From assembly GCA_009692005.1 (NCBI GenBank), contig SHZZ01000006.1, positions 46,847 to 110,846 on the forward strand: a DNA stretch of 64,000 nucleotides. Direction: 5' to 3'. This stretch comes from Gemmataceae bacterium. GTDB taxonomy: Bacteria; Planctomycetota; Planctomycetia; Gemmatales; Gemmataceae. How positions within the stretch are numbered: the stretch's first letter is position 1; every line of letters starts with the position of its first letter. Shown here in pieces: positions 23,962 to 33,112 of the stretch. The notes under the pieces are model-generated. The model saw nothing but the letters and a program-made list of their open reading frames with translations, made no database searches and was not told the DNA's origin. The translations under genes and the position numbers were made by a program.

Positions 23962-26526
23962 TCAGCACCAATAGACCTTTCCTGGTTCAAATGGATTGGC
24001 CAGGTTTTGGTGCGAAGGCAAGACGCGGATTAAATAGCCTTGCCGGCCGCTGGAATCGCAGCCGATTTTTCCACCAAACAGCCAGACGCCCTCTTCTTTT
24101 TTTTCCACAGGCTTCATCCTGGTGGTTTGGAACTGGTGAATTTCCAGATGGGAATCCAAGGGCCCGTGGAAAACCTGAACCTCGACATCGCTAACAGCAA
24201 GGCCGCCAAGGTGAACCCGGGCTTCAACTTTCAACGCGCCGCCAACAAAAAAGGGCGCGTGGTTCAATCCGGTTAAATCCTCGACCCGGATATGGGCCCA
24301 GTTGTCGGATACCTTGTTCCGCCATTGTGCCAATTCCCCCGCCTGCTGGAAATGGTTTTCCGCCAACCGCAGGAAACGAACCGACGAGGGGATATAGCAA
24401 CGGGTGGCATACTCCTCGACCATTCTGCTGGTGCTGAAAACAGGCGCCAGGGTGGTAATGCTATTTTTCATCCGCTTCAGCCATCCGCGGGGCAAGCCAT
24501 CGGGACCGCGTTGGTAAAACAGCGGAATAATTTCTTCTTCCAACAAGTCGTAAATGGCCCGTGATTCCACCTCGTCCTGGTACCCCAGATCGGAATATTC
24601 CTCGCCGGCGCCTATGGCCCAACCGTTTTCCCCATCGTACCCTTCGCACCACCAGCCATCGAGAATTGAGAGATTGAGCCCGCCATTTACTGCCACTTTC
24701 ATCCCGCTGGTGCCAGAAGCTTCCAGCGGCCGGCGGGGATTGTTCAACCAAACATCCACGCCCTGAACCATAAAGCGAGTAATGTTCATGTCGTAGTCTT
24801 CCAAGAAAACAACGCGATGACGGAACTCAGCTCTGCGGGCGAAATGGGCAATCTCGGCGATCAACTCTTTGCCACCATGGTCTTGCGGATGCGCCTTACC
24901 AGCGTAAAGAATTTGCAATGGCCGCGATTTGTCTGACATCAGCGCCGCCAGCCTTTCCAAATTGCGAAAGATTAACGAGCCCCTTTTATAAGTGGCAAAG
25001 CGGCGGGCAAAACCAATAGTCAAGGCCTCGGGATCGAGGATCTCTTCCGCCCGGGCAATTTCGCCAGGCGAGGCTCCCCGGGATTTCAACTGTTCCTTGA
25101 GCTTCTTTCTCGCAAACACCACCAAGCGCTCGCGCTGCCTTTCATGGGTGCGCCAAAGTTCCGCATCGGGGATGGCATCAATTTTTTTCCAGGTGGCGGG
25201 GTCGGGGATTTTTTCCGGCCAGGAAGCCCCCAGGTATCGGTCCCAGAGGTGGTTTAGTTCAGCTGATACCCAGGTTTGCGTGTGGATTCCATTCGTTATT
25301 GATGTGATCGGAATTTCTTTTTCCGGGATGCCATGGAAGAGATTCTTCCACATCTTTCGCGACACTTCACCGTGCAGTTTACTGACACCGTTGCTGACAT
25401 TGGCCAGGCGGACAGCCAGGATGGTCATACAGAATGGTTCATTGGTATCGTCGGGGTTCTCACGGCCCAAGCCGAGAAAGTCTTTTTTCGACAGGCCAAG
25501 CTGTTCCGCCACGCCGGAAAAATAATGTTCAATCTGCGCTGGAGGAAAGCGGTCGTTCCCGGCGGGAACGGGAGTGTGAGTGGTAAAGACCGTGCCGCCC
25601 GCTACTGCTTCACGCGCTTGGGCAAAACCAATCGAATGTTGCTGCATAAAAAGGCGGATGCGCTCCAGACCGGAAAAGGCACTATGGCCCTCGTTCATGT
25701 GGCAAACTTGCGGATCAAGTTTCAAAGCGTGCAACACTCGGACTCCGCCCATCCCCAAAAGGATTTCTTGGCGGATTCGAAGGTCCGTATCACCCCCGTA
25801 TAGTCGGGCCGTAATGGCCCGGTCCTCGGCCTGGTTTTTCAGAATATTGGTGTCAAGCAGGTACAACGCCACTCTGCCCACCTGGAGACGCCAGACTTTG
25901 AAAAACACTTCCCTGCCCGGGAATTCCAGGCTCAACACCAGGGTTTCACCCGCGGAATTCATCACTTCCGTGACTGGAAGGTTGAAAAAATCGTTTTCTG
26001 GATAGCGCTCCTGCTGCCAGCCATCCACATTCAAATACTGGCGGAAATATCCTTCACGGTACATCAAGCCAACCGCAGTCAAGGGCAGGCCCAAATCGCT
26101 GGCGGCTTTCAGGTGGTCGCCGGCCAATACCCCAAGCCCGCCAGAATAAACCGGTACGCTATCATGGATGCCAAACTCCATGCTGAAATAAGCGATGCGG
26201 ATTCCCTGCAGCGACTTTTCCACATTCTCCTGGAACCAACTGCTGGCGCTCTGGTAGCGGTCGAATTCAACCTCCACTCGGTCGAGTTGGTTCAAAAACC
26301 CCTCATCCTGGAGCAATCCGTCCATGCGTTTTTTGGAGAGGGTGTTTAACAAACGAACCGGACTATGGGAAACCGCGTCGAATCCGTCCGGGTCTACCCG
26401 GCGGAATAAGTCCAAGGCATGGGGGTTCCAGCACCACCACAGGTTATAAGCCAGCTTCAACAGGGCTTTTAGCCTGGGGGGAACCTGTGGAACAACTGTA
26501 AATACTCGAATTGCGTTTGCCCCCAT
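23962..26526 (-). CDS. glgP: Alpha-glucan (glycogen/maltodextrin) phosphorylase
   Basis: 854 residues from ATG 26526, with GGAG upstream. It belongs to the shorter phosphorylase branch (alpha-glucan phosphorylase, DUF3417-type N-terminus: LLKLAYNLWWCWNPHALDLF). Other motifs: YFSMEFGIHDSVPVYSGGLG, HMNEGHSAF, TTHTPVPAGNDRF, ITNGIHTQTWVS, GFARRFATYKRG, YAGKAHPQD, and ASGTSGMKVAVNGGLNLS, whose Lys holds PLP. It releases glucose 1-phosphate from glycogen or maltodextrins with phosphate. It diverges from the UDP-glucuronate decarboxylase gene. Confidence 0.92.
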   Translation of the reverse strand: MGANAIRVFTVVPQVPPRLKALLKLAYNLWWCWNPHALDLFRRVDPDGFDAVSHSPVRLLNTLSKKRMDGLLQDEGFLNQLDRVEVEFDRYQSASSWFQENVEKSLQGIRIAYFSMEFGIHDSVPVYSGGLGVLAGDHLKAASDLGLPLTAVGLMYREGYFRQYLNVDGWQQERYPENDFFNLPVTEVMNSAGETLVLSLEFPGREVFFKVWRLQVGRVALYLLDTNILKNQAEDRAITARLYGGDTDLRIRQEILLGMGGVRVLHALKLDPQVCHMNEGHSAFSGLERIRLFMQQHSIGFAQAREAVAGGTVFTTHTPVPAGNDRFPPAQIEHYFSGVAEQLGLSKKDFLGLGRENPDDTNEPFCMTILAVRLANVSNGVSKLHGEVSRKMWKNLFHGIPEKEIPITSITNGIHTQTWVSAELNHLWDRYLGASWPEKIPDPATWKKIDAIPDAELWRTHERQRERLVVFARKKLKEQLKSRGASPGEIARAEEILDPEALTIGFARRFATYKRGSLIFRNLERLAALMSDKSRPLQILYAGKAHPQDHGGKELIAEIAHFARRAEFRHRVVFLEDYDMNITRFMVQGVDVWLNNPRRPLEASGTSGMKVAVNGGLNLSILDGWWCEGYDGENGWAIGAGEEYSDLGYQDEVESRAIYDLLEEEIIPLFYQRGPDGLPRGWLKRMKNSITTLAPVFSTSRMVEEYATRCYIPSSVRFLRLAENHFQQAGELAQWRNKVSDNWAHIRVEDLTGLNHAPFFVGGALKVEARVHLGGLAVSDVEVQVFHGPLDSHLEIHQFQTTRMKPVEKKEEGVWLFGGKIGCDSSGRQGYLIRVLPSHQNLANPFEPGKVYWC

Positions 26527-26717
26527 TCTCAACTCCTCGAATGGCGTTTAGGTCGAAAACATCACTGGGGAAGAAATTGTGTTTTTCCCTACCTTGGCGC
26601 TGGATTGGCCAACCCCCCCTTGCGCCAAATTCCCTCCCTGGTTAACAATAGACGCCGATTGCAGCATATTAAAGAAACCTGGGGCCGTTTCATCAAAATT
26701 TTCAAAAAGGGGCGCAA

Positions 26718-27674
26718 GTGCGGACAGTTATTACTGGTGGAGCAGGTTTCATTGGCTCGCACCTTTGCGAAAAATTCCTTTCCCTGGGACACGAAGTCAT
26801 TTGCGTTGACAACCTCATCACCGGCAGTTTGGTGAACATCGAGCACCTCCGGGCAAATGCCAATTTTTCTTTTATTCGCCACGATATTTCCCATCCCTTG
26901 GAATTGACCGGGCCAGTGAATAACATCCTCCATTTCGCCTCTCCGGCCAGTCCGGTCGATTATTTACAATACCCTATCCCAACTTTGAAAGCGGGTTCCC
27001 TGGGAACGCACAACTCCCTGGGCCTGGCCAAGGCTAAAAACGCGGCTTTCCTAATGGCCAGTACCAGCGAAGTCTATGGCGACCCGGAAAGGCACCCTCA
27101 ATCCGAGGACTACTGGGGCAATGTCAACCCCATTGGAATTCGCGGCGTTTACGACGAGGCCAAGCGCTTCGCCGAAGCCATGGTCATGGCTTACCACCGG
27201 TGCCATGGGGTCAACACCCACATCGTGAGGATATTCAACACCTACGGCAACCGAATGCGCCTTGATGATGGCAGGGTCCTTCCTAATTTTATGGGGCAGG
27301 CGCTGCGGGGAGATTCCATCACGGTCTATGGGGACGGCTCGCAAACCCGAAGCTTTTGTCATGTCGATGATTTGGTTGAAGGGATCACGAGGCTGCTTTT
27401 CAAGGATTTTCACGAGCCGGTGAACCTGGGCAATCCAGCGGAAGTTACCATTCTGGAATTTGCCGACGAAATTCTGAAACTGTCTGGCAGCAAAAGCCCC
27501 ATTGTTTTCCGGCCGCTGCCCCAGGATGACCCCAAGGTTCGAAAACCCGATATTACTCGTGCCAGGAATCTCCTGGGGTGGGAGCCGAAAATCGGCCGCT
27601 CAGAAGGATTAGAACGAACTCTACGCCATTTCCAGGAAAAACTGAAGGCGCTAGGCAAAACAACAACTTCGTGA
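26718..27674 (+). CDS. UDP-glucuronate decarboxylase (UXS-type SDR)
   Basis: 318 residues from GTG 26718. It is an extended short-chain dehydrogenase with [10 protein letters not shown] at the N-terminus, [32 protein letters not shown] with the catalytic Tyr-x3-Lys, [10 protein letters not shown] and [11 protein letters not shown]. The PASP and TYG phrases are those of UDP-glucuronic acid decarboxylases, which make UDP-xylose for surface polysaccharides; a UDP-glucose/galactose epimerase is less likely. An SD-like GGGGCGC precedes the start. No glycan-assembly genes are adjacent. Confidence 0.85.
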   Translation: MRTVITGGAGFIGSHLCEKFLSLGHEVICVDNLITGSLVNIEHLRANANFSFIRHDISHPLELTGPVNNILHFASPASPVDYLQYPIPTLKAGSLGTHNSLGLAKAKNAAFLMASTSEVYGDPERHPQSEDYWGNVNPIGIRGVYDEAKRFAEAMVMAYHRCHGVNTHIVRIFNTYGNRMRLDDGRVLPNFMGQALRGDSITVYGDGSQTRSFCHVDDLVEGITRLLFKDFHEPVNLGNPAEVTILEFADEILKLSGSKSPIVFRPLPQDDPKVRKPDITRARNLLGWEPKIGRSEGLERTLRHFQEKLKALGKTTTS

Positions 27675-27786
27675 CAGCCGGTCTAAAACCCCATTTGATA
27701 AAGTCCTTGGCACCTTGGCTAAGGTCACGGACCGCGCCTCTGTTGGGAAGAGTTTAATATTTTTTTCGGAATTGGAATTCTTTGTT

Positions 27787-27814
27787 TTGCGTCCAACAAT
27801 GTAATGGTTATACT
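27787..27814 (+). promoter_or_regulatory. Candidate promoter of the TolQ/ExbD cluster
   Basis: TTGCGT at 27787-27792, 16-bp spacer, TATACT at 27809-27814. The first start codon (27881) is about 60 nt past the expected transcription start. The same -35 sequence recurs in the internal promoter at 31044. Confidence 0.5.
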
Positions 27815-27880
27815 CTTTTAGGATTGGTCGGTCTTTTAGATTAGCCCTTTTCGCAAGGTATCCCTTCTAAGGAACAAGGC

Positions 27881-28756
27881 ATGACATCTCTGTTTCAGAA
27901 ACTTTTCGGCAATTTTAAAAAACTCATTTCCTTGGCTTTTCTCCCGCTCCTGGCAACCGGATTGTTTTTGATTTTATCCGCGCCAGGTTTCTCCTATCAG
28001 GAGAAAGGCGAAGCGCCTCCGGTGGAGAAAAAGGATGCCCCGGCTGATACCAAAGGCGCCGAGGCCAAGCCGGCCAGCACCAGCTTATTTATTCACATTG
28101 TTAAATCCGCGGGTTGGATTTTCGGCCCTTTGCTTTTGATTATCTCCATTGGCCTAATTGCCTTAATCTGCCTTTTGGCCATGGAATTGCGCATGGGGAC
28201 GGCTATACCTCCGGTATTTGTTGAGAACTTCACCGAATTGGTTAACAAAAGGCAATTCAAACAGGCCTTTGACATTGCCAAGGAAGACGGTTCCTTCCTT
28301 GGCCGGGTGATGAGCCAGGGAATGTCGCGTTTGCAATATGGCATCGAGGATTCTCGCGAATCGGCGATGAACATGGTGGAAAGCATTCGCGCCAGCAAGG
28401 AGCAATCCATTACCTACCTGGCTACCATTGGTACTCTGGGGCCCATGCTCGGGCTGGTGGGAACCGTGTTCGGTATGATTTTAAGCTTCATGGAATTGGG
28501 TCGGCCTGGTTCTACTCCCCGCCCCGATAAACTGGCTGAAGGTATTTCCCACGCACTCGTGGTCACCCTATTGGGCATCGGTTTGTCCGTGCCTGCGATT
28601 TTCTTCCACGCCTTCTACCGTAACCGGTTAATCCGCATTTCCATGGACACCAGCCTGATCGCTGATGATTTGCTTACGCAGATGTATCACAGCACAAAAA
28701 AGGGTCCAGAGGCGGCGGCCGCGCAACCGCCCTTGCAGCAAGCTGTTAAAAAGTAA
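27881..28756 (+). CDS. MotA/TolQ/ExbB proton-channel family protein
   Basis: 291 residues. An N-terminal hydrophobic segment (about 15-35) and a charged Pro/Lys/Ala-rich stretch precede the conserved part: one helix at about 80-105 (GWIFGPLLLIISIGLIALICLL), a cytoplasmic loop with MSQGMSRLQYG, then TIGTLGPMLGLVGTVFGMI and a last helix ending in FFHAFYRN. The TATIGTxxPxxGLxGTVxGM motif is the hallmark of TolQ/ExbB stators. With the ExbD proteins it should form a proton-driven motor complex in the inner membrane. It is 14 bp from the next gene. Confidence 0.92.
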   Translation: MTSLFQKLFGNFKKLISLAFLPLLATGLFLILSAPGFSYQEKGEAPPVEKKDAPADTKGAEAKPASTSLFIHIVKSAGWIFGPLLLIISIGLIALICLLAMELRMGTAIPPVFVENFTELVNKRQFKQAFDIAKEDGSFLGRVMSQGMSRLQYGIEDSRESAMNMVESIRASKEQSITYLATIGTLGPMLGLVGTVFGMILSFMELGRPGSTPRPDKLAEGISHALVVTLLGIGLSVPAIFFHAFYRNRLIRISMDTSLIADDLLTQMYHSTKKGPEAAAAQPPLQQAVKK

Positions 28757-28770
28757 CCCCGGGAAATTTC

Positions 28771-29298
28771 ATGAGCCACGGACCTTCCAATGATGGCGGC
28801 AATTGCGAACCCAACATGATTCCACTGTTGGATATGGTTTTTCAGCTTCTGATGTTTTTCATGATGTGCGTTAATTTCGTGACCAACCAGGTTTCCGAAG
28901 ATATTGTCCTTCCCGAATCCATGTCCGCCGTGCCAATGGACAAGTCGGAAACCGATGTGTTATTCGTCAATGTGCGGCCCTTTATCGCGCATGATTTTGA
29001 AAGCAAGGGCGCGGCGACATTGAACCGCCTGGCGGAAAAGTTCAAGGAAGGCGACCCCTTCATCATTATCCTCGGCGAGGAGCCGATGCGCTTCAATGAG
29101 TTCCGGGTTTGGTTGCGAAATCAGTTTCAAACAATTAAGCGAACCAGCAAGGATGGCAAGGTAAAAACCTCGGTGATCCTGCGGGCGCACAAGTTGACCG
29201 ATTACGACCAGGTTTACCGGGTCATGCATATGTGCAAGGTGGAGGGCTTCCGCCAGTTGAAGCTCCGGGCCATTACCAAAACCAACACGCAAACATGA
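28771..29298 (+). CDS. ExbD/TolR family protein, first copy
   Basis: 175 residues. A short cytoplasmic N-terminus leads to one transmembrane helix, [18 protein letters not shown], with Asp21, the conserved proton-carrying Asp of ExbD/TolR. The periplasmic domain follows ([10 protein letters not shown], then [18 protein letters not shown] and [33 protein letters not shown]), the usual ExbD fold. Gly/Asn-rich residues precede the helix. The stop overlaps the ATG of the second copy, so the two are made in step. Confidence 0.9.
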   Translation: MSHGPSNDGGNCEPNMIPLLDMVFQLLMFFMMCVNFVTNQVSEDIVLPESMSAVPMDKSETDVLFVNVRPFIAHDFESKGAATLNRLAEKFKEGDPFIIILGEEPMRFNEFRVWLRNQFQTIKRTSKDGKVKTSVILRAHKLTDYDQVYRVMHMCKVEGFRQLKLRAITKTNTQT

Positions 29299-29816
29299 GC
29301 AAAAAAATCAAAGGGGAGCCATCCCCAGAAATTGTCCTGCCCATCACCCCCATGCTGGACATGGCGTTTCAGCTATTAACCTTTTTCATTTTCACCTACA
29401 ACCCGTCGGGTTTAGAGGGGCAGTTTGACCTGAACCTTCCTTCCGAAACCGAAGCCCAAGCCAAAGAGTTGACCAAGCCCCCGCCGCCCCCGGACGCCGA
29501 TACACCCCCGAAAATCGAGGCCGATGTCACGGTGGTAGTGGAAGCCGTCACGGATGAAGTGAACAAGGGCGAGATCGCGAAAATCCACATCAAGCAAAAT
29601 TCCGGGACGCAAATCGTGGGGGACTTGAAAGAATTGTTCGAGAAAATGAAATTGGCAAACGATACGGCGACGGAAAAAGAAGTGGTGAAAATTCAGCCCT
29701 ATGGGAAATTAAAGTGGGCCAATGTGGTTCAGGTGGCAGACACCTGCCGCCGCGCTGGATTTAAAAATGTCAGTTTTGTCGAACCGCCTGGTTTCAATCT
29801 GAGTGTGGTAAACTGA
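29295..29816 (+). CDS. ExbD/TolR family protein, second copy
   Basis: 173 residues from the ATG at 29295, which overlaps the preceding stop (ATGA). The transmembrane helix [18 protein letters not shown] carries Asp22. The periplasmic part is longer in its linker (a Pro-rich run [13 protein letters not shown]) and ends in [25 protein letters not shown], the conserved ExbD C-terminal helix-strand. Two non-identical ExbD homologues in one operon suggest a heteromeric ExbD pair in the channel. Confidence 0.9.
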   Translation: MSKKIKGEPSPEIVLPITPMLDMAFQLLTFFIFTYNPSGLEGQFDLNLPSETEAQAKELTKPPPPPDADTPPKIEADVTVVVEAVTDEVNKGEIAKIHIKQNSGTQIVGDLKELFEKMKLANDTATEKEVVKIQPYGKLKWANVVQVADTCRRAGFKNVSFVEPPGFNLSVVN

Positions 29817-29861
29817 TCTAGGCGACCAGTTATTCTGTTTTCTCCCTTTAGTGGCTTATTC

Positions 29862-31043
29862 ATGTTTCACGCGCTAGCGCCGTTTTGGAAAGCAACCTTG
29901 GCCCTGGGTTTGCTTTTGCCCGCGGGGCAAATGCAAAAACCACCCGATGGGAAAGACCTTTTTCAAATTACCCAGGCGGAACCGGTTCACCTTGCAGCTT
30001 TGGTCCTGGGAAACGGCTTGAACCCGGGTCCGGCCGGTGCGGGGATTTTTTTTCCCCTTCTGGCTGGTGAAGCTAACGACCTGGCCTTGTGGAACCTGGA
30101 CGGACCATTTTCCTCCCGCGTGGAAAAGGCGCTTCTGGCCACCAGTGGCATGATTTTTTCCCTTGGCGCCAGCCCTACTGCCAACCTGAGTTCTTTGGTT
30201 TGGCTTAAAACCGGTGATGAACTTGACTATTGGACCCTGGTCAATTCCGCAGTGATTCGGCCCATAGCAGAAGAATTCCTGGAAAAGATCAAGGATGAAC
30301 GCCCAATCCATGGCCCTACGGCGGACGACCTGGAAGCTTCCGCCTATGTCCAGTTCGTTCACATGGCCAATCAAACATCGGAAGAGGCCTTTTTGACAGG
30401 GGCCCGCAAGGAACTCACCTATGCGGATTTGATGAGGCAGCCAAAAACTTATCGCGGCGATGTCTTGGAGATTTCAGGCAGATTAAGACGGTTGCGTGCC
30501 TTGCCATCACCTTTGGCATTACAAAACCTCGGGGTGCCAACTCTTTATGAAGGTTGGGTCTTTCAGGAAATCTATGGACCCCACCCGATTGCCTTTATTT
30601 GCACTCAGCTTCCACAAGGGGTCCATCCTTTTGAAAAGGGAAACATTCCCGTGGTTTTCCAGGGTTATTTCTTCAAAAAGTATCGCTACAAAAGCGCCAA
30701 TATCGGAGCCGCAAATCCCTGGATTGACTCCCCGCTCATGATCGGTAGGACTTTTCAAACCCAGCCGGTCCCCCTAGAGGAAAGGGTAGATACCGATTGG
30801 GCCAAAGACATGCTGCCCCTGTTTCTGGTTTTCATTATTCTGGTGGGCGGGGCTATTGTGGCCTTCACCGTCGGTTTTTTGCGCGGGGATAAAAAGGTAA
30901 TTTCCAGGATTCAAAACCGGGTAAATCCCAACCCTTTTCCCTTTACGGATTCTGCCAATCCCGGGAACCAAAGTTTGGAAACATGGTCTAAGGATGAAGG
31001 CCCCAGCGAGTCTGGGCAAAACCACCCGGGTTATCGGATTTAA
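29862..31043 (+). CDS. Uncharacterised secreted membrane protein of the TolQ/ExbD cluster
   Basis: 393 residues. The N-terminus (FWKATLALGLLLPAG) looks like a signal peptide. A large periplasmic part follows, with a compact region at about 195-300 (TYRGDVLEISGRLRRLRALP, GWVFQEIYGPHPIAFICTQLP, IPVVFQGYFFKKYRY) that could be an OB-like beta fold. A C-terminal helix (LPLFLVFIILVGGAIVAFTVGFL, about 317-340) anchors it, with a basic cytoplasmic flank (RGDKKVISR) and a 40-residue polar tail. I know no family name. It lies 45 bp after the second exbD gene and 58 bp before the TonB-like gene, so it is probably a working part of the same complex. Confidence 0.65.
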   Translation: MFHALAPFWKATLALGLLLPAGQMQKPPDGKDLFQITQAEPVHLAALVLGNGLNPGPAGAGIFFPLLAGEANDLALWNLDGPFSSRVEKALLATSGMIFSLGASPTANLSSLVWLKTGDELDYWTLVNSAVIRPIAEEFLEKIKDERPIHGPTADDLEASAYVQFVHMANQTSEEAFLTGARKELTYADLMRQPKTYRGDVLEISGRLRRLRALPSPLALQNLGVPTLYEGWVFQEIYGPHPIAFICTQLPQGVHPFEKGNIPVVFQGYFFKKYRYKSANIGAANPWIDSPLMIGRTFQTQPVPLEERVDTDWAKDMLPLFLVFIILVGGAIVAFTVGFLRGDKKVISRIQNRVNPNPFPFTDSANPGNQSLETWSKDEGPSESGQNHPGYRI

Positions 31044-31072
31044 TTGCGTTGGTTAAACCTTTGTGGGATAAT
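31044..31072 (+). promoter_or_regulatory. Internal promoter of the TonB-like gene
   Basis: TTGCGT (31044-31049), 17-bp spacer, GATAAT (31067-31072). The start codon at 31102 follows GAGGTGATCC, an unusually long match to the anti-Shine-Dalgarno sequence. Together these suggest high and partly independent expression of the downstream gene. Confidence 0.55.
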
Positions 31073-31101
31073 GGCTTTGGCATTTTTTGAAGAGGTGATC
31101 C

Positions 31102-32928
31102 ATGTCGCAACGATTTACGGTCAAAGGCGCGGATAAGGCTTCGGGCAAACCCATTGAATGTGTCATTGTTGCCGAGGATGGGGAAAAGGCCTCTAAAATC
31201 GCCCAAGACCGTGGAATTGTTGTTAGTTCCGTTACTCTCTTTGGGGAAGCGCCAAAAGCGGTTGCACAACCTACTCCGGGAGTGATTTTGGCTCCCTTTA
31301 ACGGGTTTGGACACATCGCGGGTAAAGTGGAAATGTCCACGGCCCTACAAGAAACTGGTGGATTCACCAATATTTTGTGGGCCATGGTCGCGGGTGTGGT
31401 CAGCGCCGCCATGCACGGGCTGTTGATCCTTTTGATTATGCTAATCCCCTTTGAAAACGCCGCCGTTCAGGCCACCAAGTTGGATGAACCCACCAAGATT
31501 GAAGAGTCGGAACCGGAACCCGACTTGACCATGACCGATATTGGCAACGATATCGAAGTGCCAACCCAATACAATGTCGATCGCAAAGATGAAAATAGCG
31601 TTCCCGGACCTGATGACCCCACACAGGCTGTGGGAATTCCGAACAGTCCGGAAACTGTGGCGGCGAATGTTCCTCCTCCGCCAGGCTTTGGCGGTGGAAC
31701 CGGTGGGGCGCCGGCTTTGGATGTGACCGGGTTGGGGAGCAATATTGGTTCCTTGGGTGGCATGGGCGGAGTTTTCGCTCCCGGGGGGGTCGGGGGCAGA
31801 AGCGGCGCCACACGCGAAAAACTATTGCGGGAAGGCGGCGGTAACGCCCTTTCCGAAGCTTGTGTCGCACGGGGATTAAAGTGGCTGGCTCTGCATCAAG
31901 CGGAAGATGGTCACTGGGGAATGCATAATTACGGCGACTATTACCGCTCTGCGCCTATTGGAACTCCCAATTCGAAATTGATTAAGTATCGAACCCAGGA
32001 TAAAGCGCAAAACAACGATATCGCTGGCACTGGATTTGGCCTTTTACCCTTTTTGGCGGCCGGGATTACGCACCGCCCGACTGCCAAAAAAACCCAAGAA
32101 AACTACTCCAAAACTGTTCTTGGGGGGGTGAATTATCTCATCAAGAAGCAAGGAAAGAATGGGGATTACGGCGGCGGGTTGTACTCCCATCCCCTGGTTA
32201 CCATTGCCATGTGCGAAGCCTATGGCATGACATCCGACCCGATGATAAAAGCCTCCGCCCAAAAAGCTTTGGACTACTTGATCTATGCTCAGCACGATGG
32301 GGGCGGTTGGCGCTACGGGCCCAAACAGGCTGGCGACACTTCCGTTACCGGATGGTGCGTGATGGCTCTTAAAAGCGGCCAGATGGCTGGATTAAAAGTC
32401 CCCACCGATCGGTTCAAATTAGTGGAATCGTATTTAGACTCCTGTTTTAACGACAAGGATGGCGGGTACGGCTATACAGGAAAAGGCACTACCCCGACCA
32501 TGACCGCCGTGGGAATGTTGTGCAGGCAGTACATGGGCGTGAATCCCCGCAATACTGGTTTGCTCAAGGGGGTTGAAATTCTCAAGAAACAACACCCCGG
32601 AGCAAACAAAAACCTATTCAACCTTTACCTCCTTTATTACGCCACCCAGGTCATGCATCACATGGGAGGGGAATCTTGGGATTATTGGAACCTCGGACCG
32701 GAAGATAAAGGCATGAGGAAAAACGGCTTGCGGGATATTTTGATCGAACGCCAAACAAAATCTAACGACCCCAAGAAGGTCATGCTGGCTGGAAGTTGGG
32801 ATCCAGAAGTAGGGGGGCACGGCGATGCTGGTGGCCGCATGATGGCAACCTCCCTGAGCATGCTAAACCTGGAGGTTTATTACCGCCACCTGCCGCTTTA
32901 CCGCAGGGAAATGGGCGGAAATAAGTAA
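31102..32928 (+). CDS. TonB/TolA-like anchor fused to a prenyltransferase-like alpha/alpha-toroid domain
   Basis: 608 residues. Residues 1-50 form a small cytoplasmic domain (RFTVKGADKASGKPIECVIVAED, DRGIVVSSVTLF) resembling the N-terminal piece of GspF/PilC-like proteins. Residues 88-117 are one transmembrane helix with Ser101-x3-His105-Gly, the signature of TonB and TolA anchors that couple to ExbB/ExbD or TolQ/TolR. An acidic stretch (130-150) and a Pro/Gly-rich linker (186-235) follow. Residues 245-600 are a prenyltransferase/squalene-cyclase-type toroid with repeats such as HQAEDGHWG, DGGGWRYG, TGWCVMALKSG and DKDGGYGY. The DxDD motif of class II terpene cyclases is absent, so it is probably a binding, not cyclising, domain. 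A strong terminator follows. Confidence 0.85.
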   Translation: MSQRFTVKGADKASGKPIECVIVAEDGEKASKIAQDRGIVVSSVTLFGEAPKAVAQPTPGVILAPFNGFGHIAGKVEMSTALQETGGFTNILWAMVAGVVSAAMHGLLILLIMLIPFENAAVQATKLDEPTKIEESEPEPDLTMTDIGNDIEVPTQYNVDRKDENSVPGPDDPTQAVGIPNSPETVAANVPPPPGFGGGTGGAPALDVTGLGSNIGSLGGMGGVFAPGGVGGRSGATREKLLREGGGNALSEACVARGLKWLALHQAEDGHWGMHNYGDYYRSAPIGTPNSKLIKYRTQDKAQNNDIAGTGFGLLPFLAAGITHRPTAKKTQENYSKTVLGGVNYLIKKQGKNGDYGGGLYSHPLVTIAMCEAYGMTSDPMIKASAQKALDYLIYAQHDGGGWRYGPKQAGDTSVTGWCVMALKSGQMAGLKVPTDRFKLVESYLDSCFNDKDGGYGYTGKGTTPTMTAVGMLCRQYMGVNPRNTGLLKGVEILKKQHPGANKNLFNLYLLYYATQVMHHMGGESWDYWNLGPEDKGMRKNGLRDILIERQTKSNDPKKVMLAGSWDPEVGGHGDAGGRMMATSLSMLNLEVYYRHLPLYRREMGGNK

Positions 32929-32947
32929 TTTGACTTCGACCTTGGTG

Positions 32948-32993
32948 AAACCCGGGAAATTGGGTAAATGCCTTCCCGGGTTTGCCCGTTTTT
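32948..32993 (+). terminator. Rho-independent terminator after the TonB-like gene
   Basis: Perfect 11-bp inverted repeat AAACCCGGGAA (32948-32958) and TTCCCGGGTTT (32973-32983), 14-nt loop, then GCCCGTTTTT. It closes the 27.9-32.9 kb operon. Confidence 0.8.
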
Positions 32994-33112
32994 CATGAAT
33001 TCTCACCTTATTCGGCATAATCCTCTTCAAGCTATTCTTCCGCATTTCCGATACTTAGGAAAGCACTTGGGCTTTGCCCATAGCTTTGCAGGGTTATTAG
33101 CGGGAGGATTCC

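Noticed and set aside
31102..32928. Squalene-hopene cyclase enzyme
   Set aside because: The toroid has QW-like repeats but lacks the DxDD motif, and the protein begins with a TonB-like anchor and linker, which true cyclases do not have.
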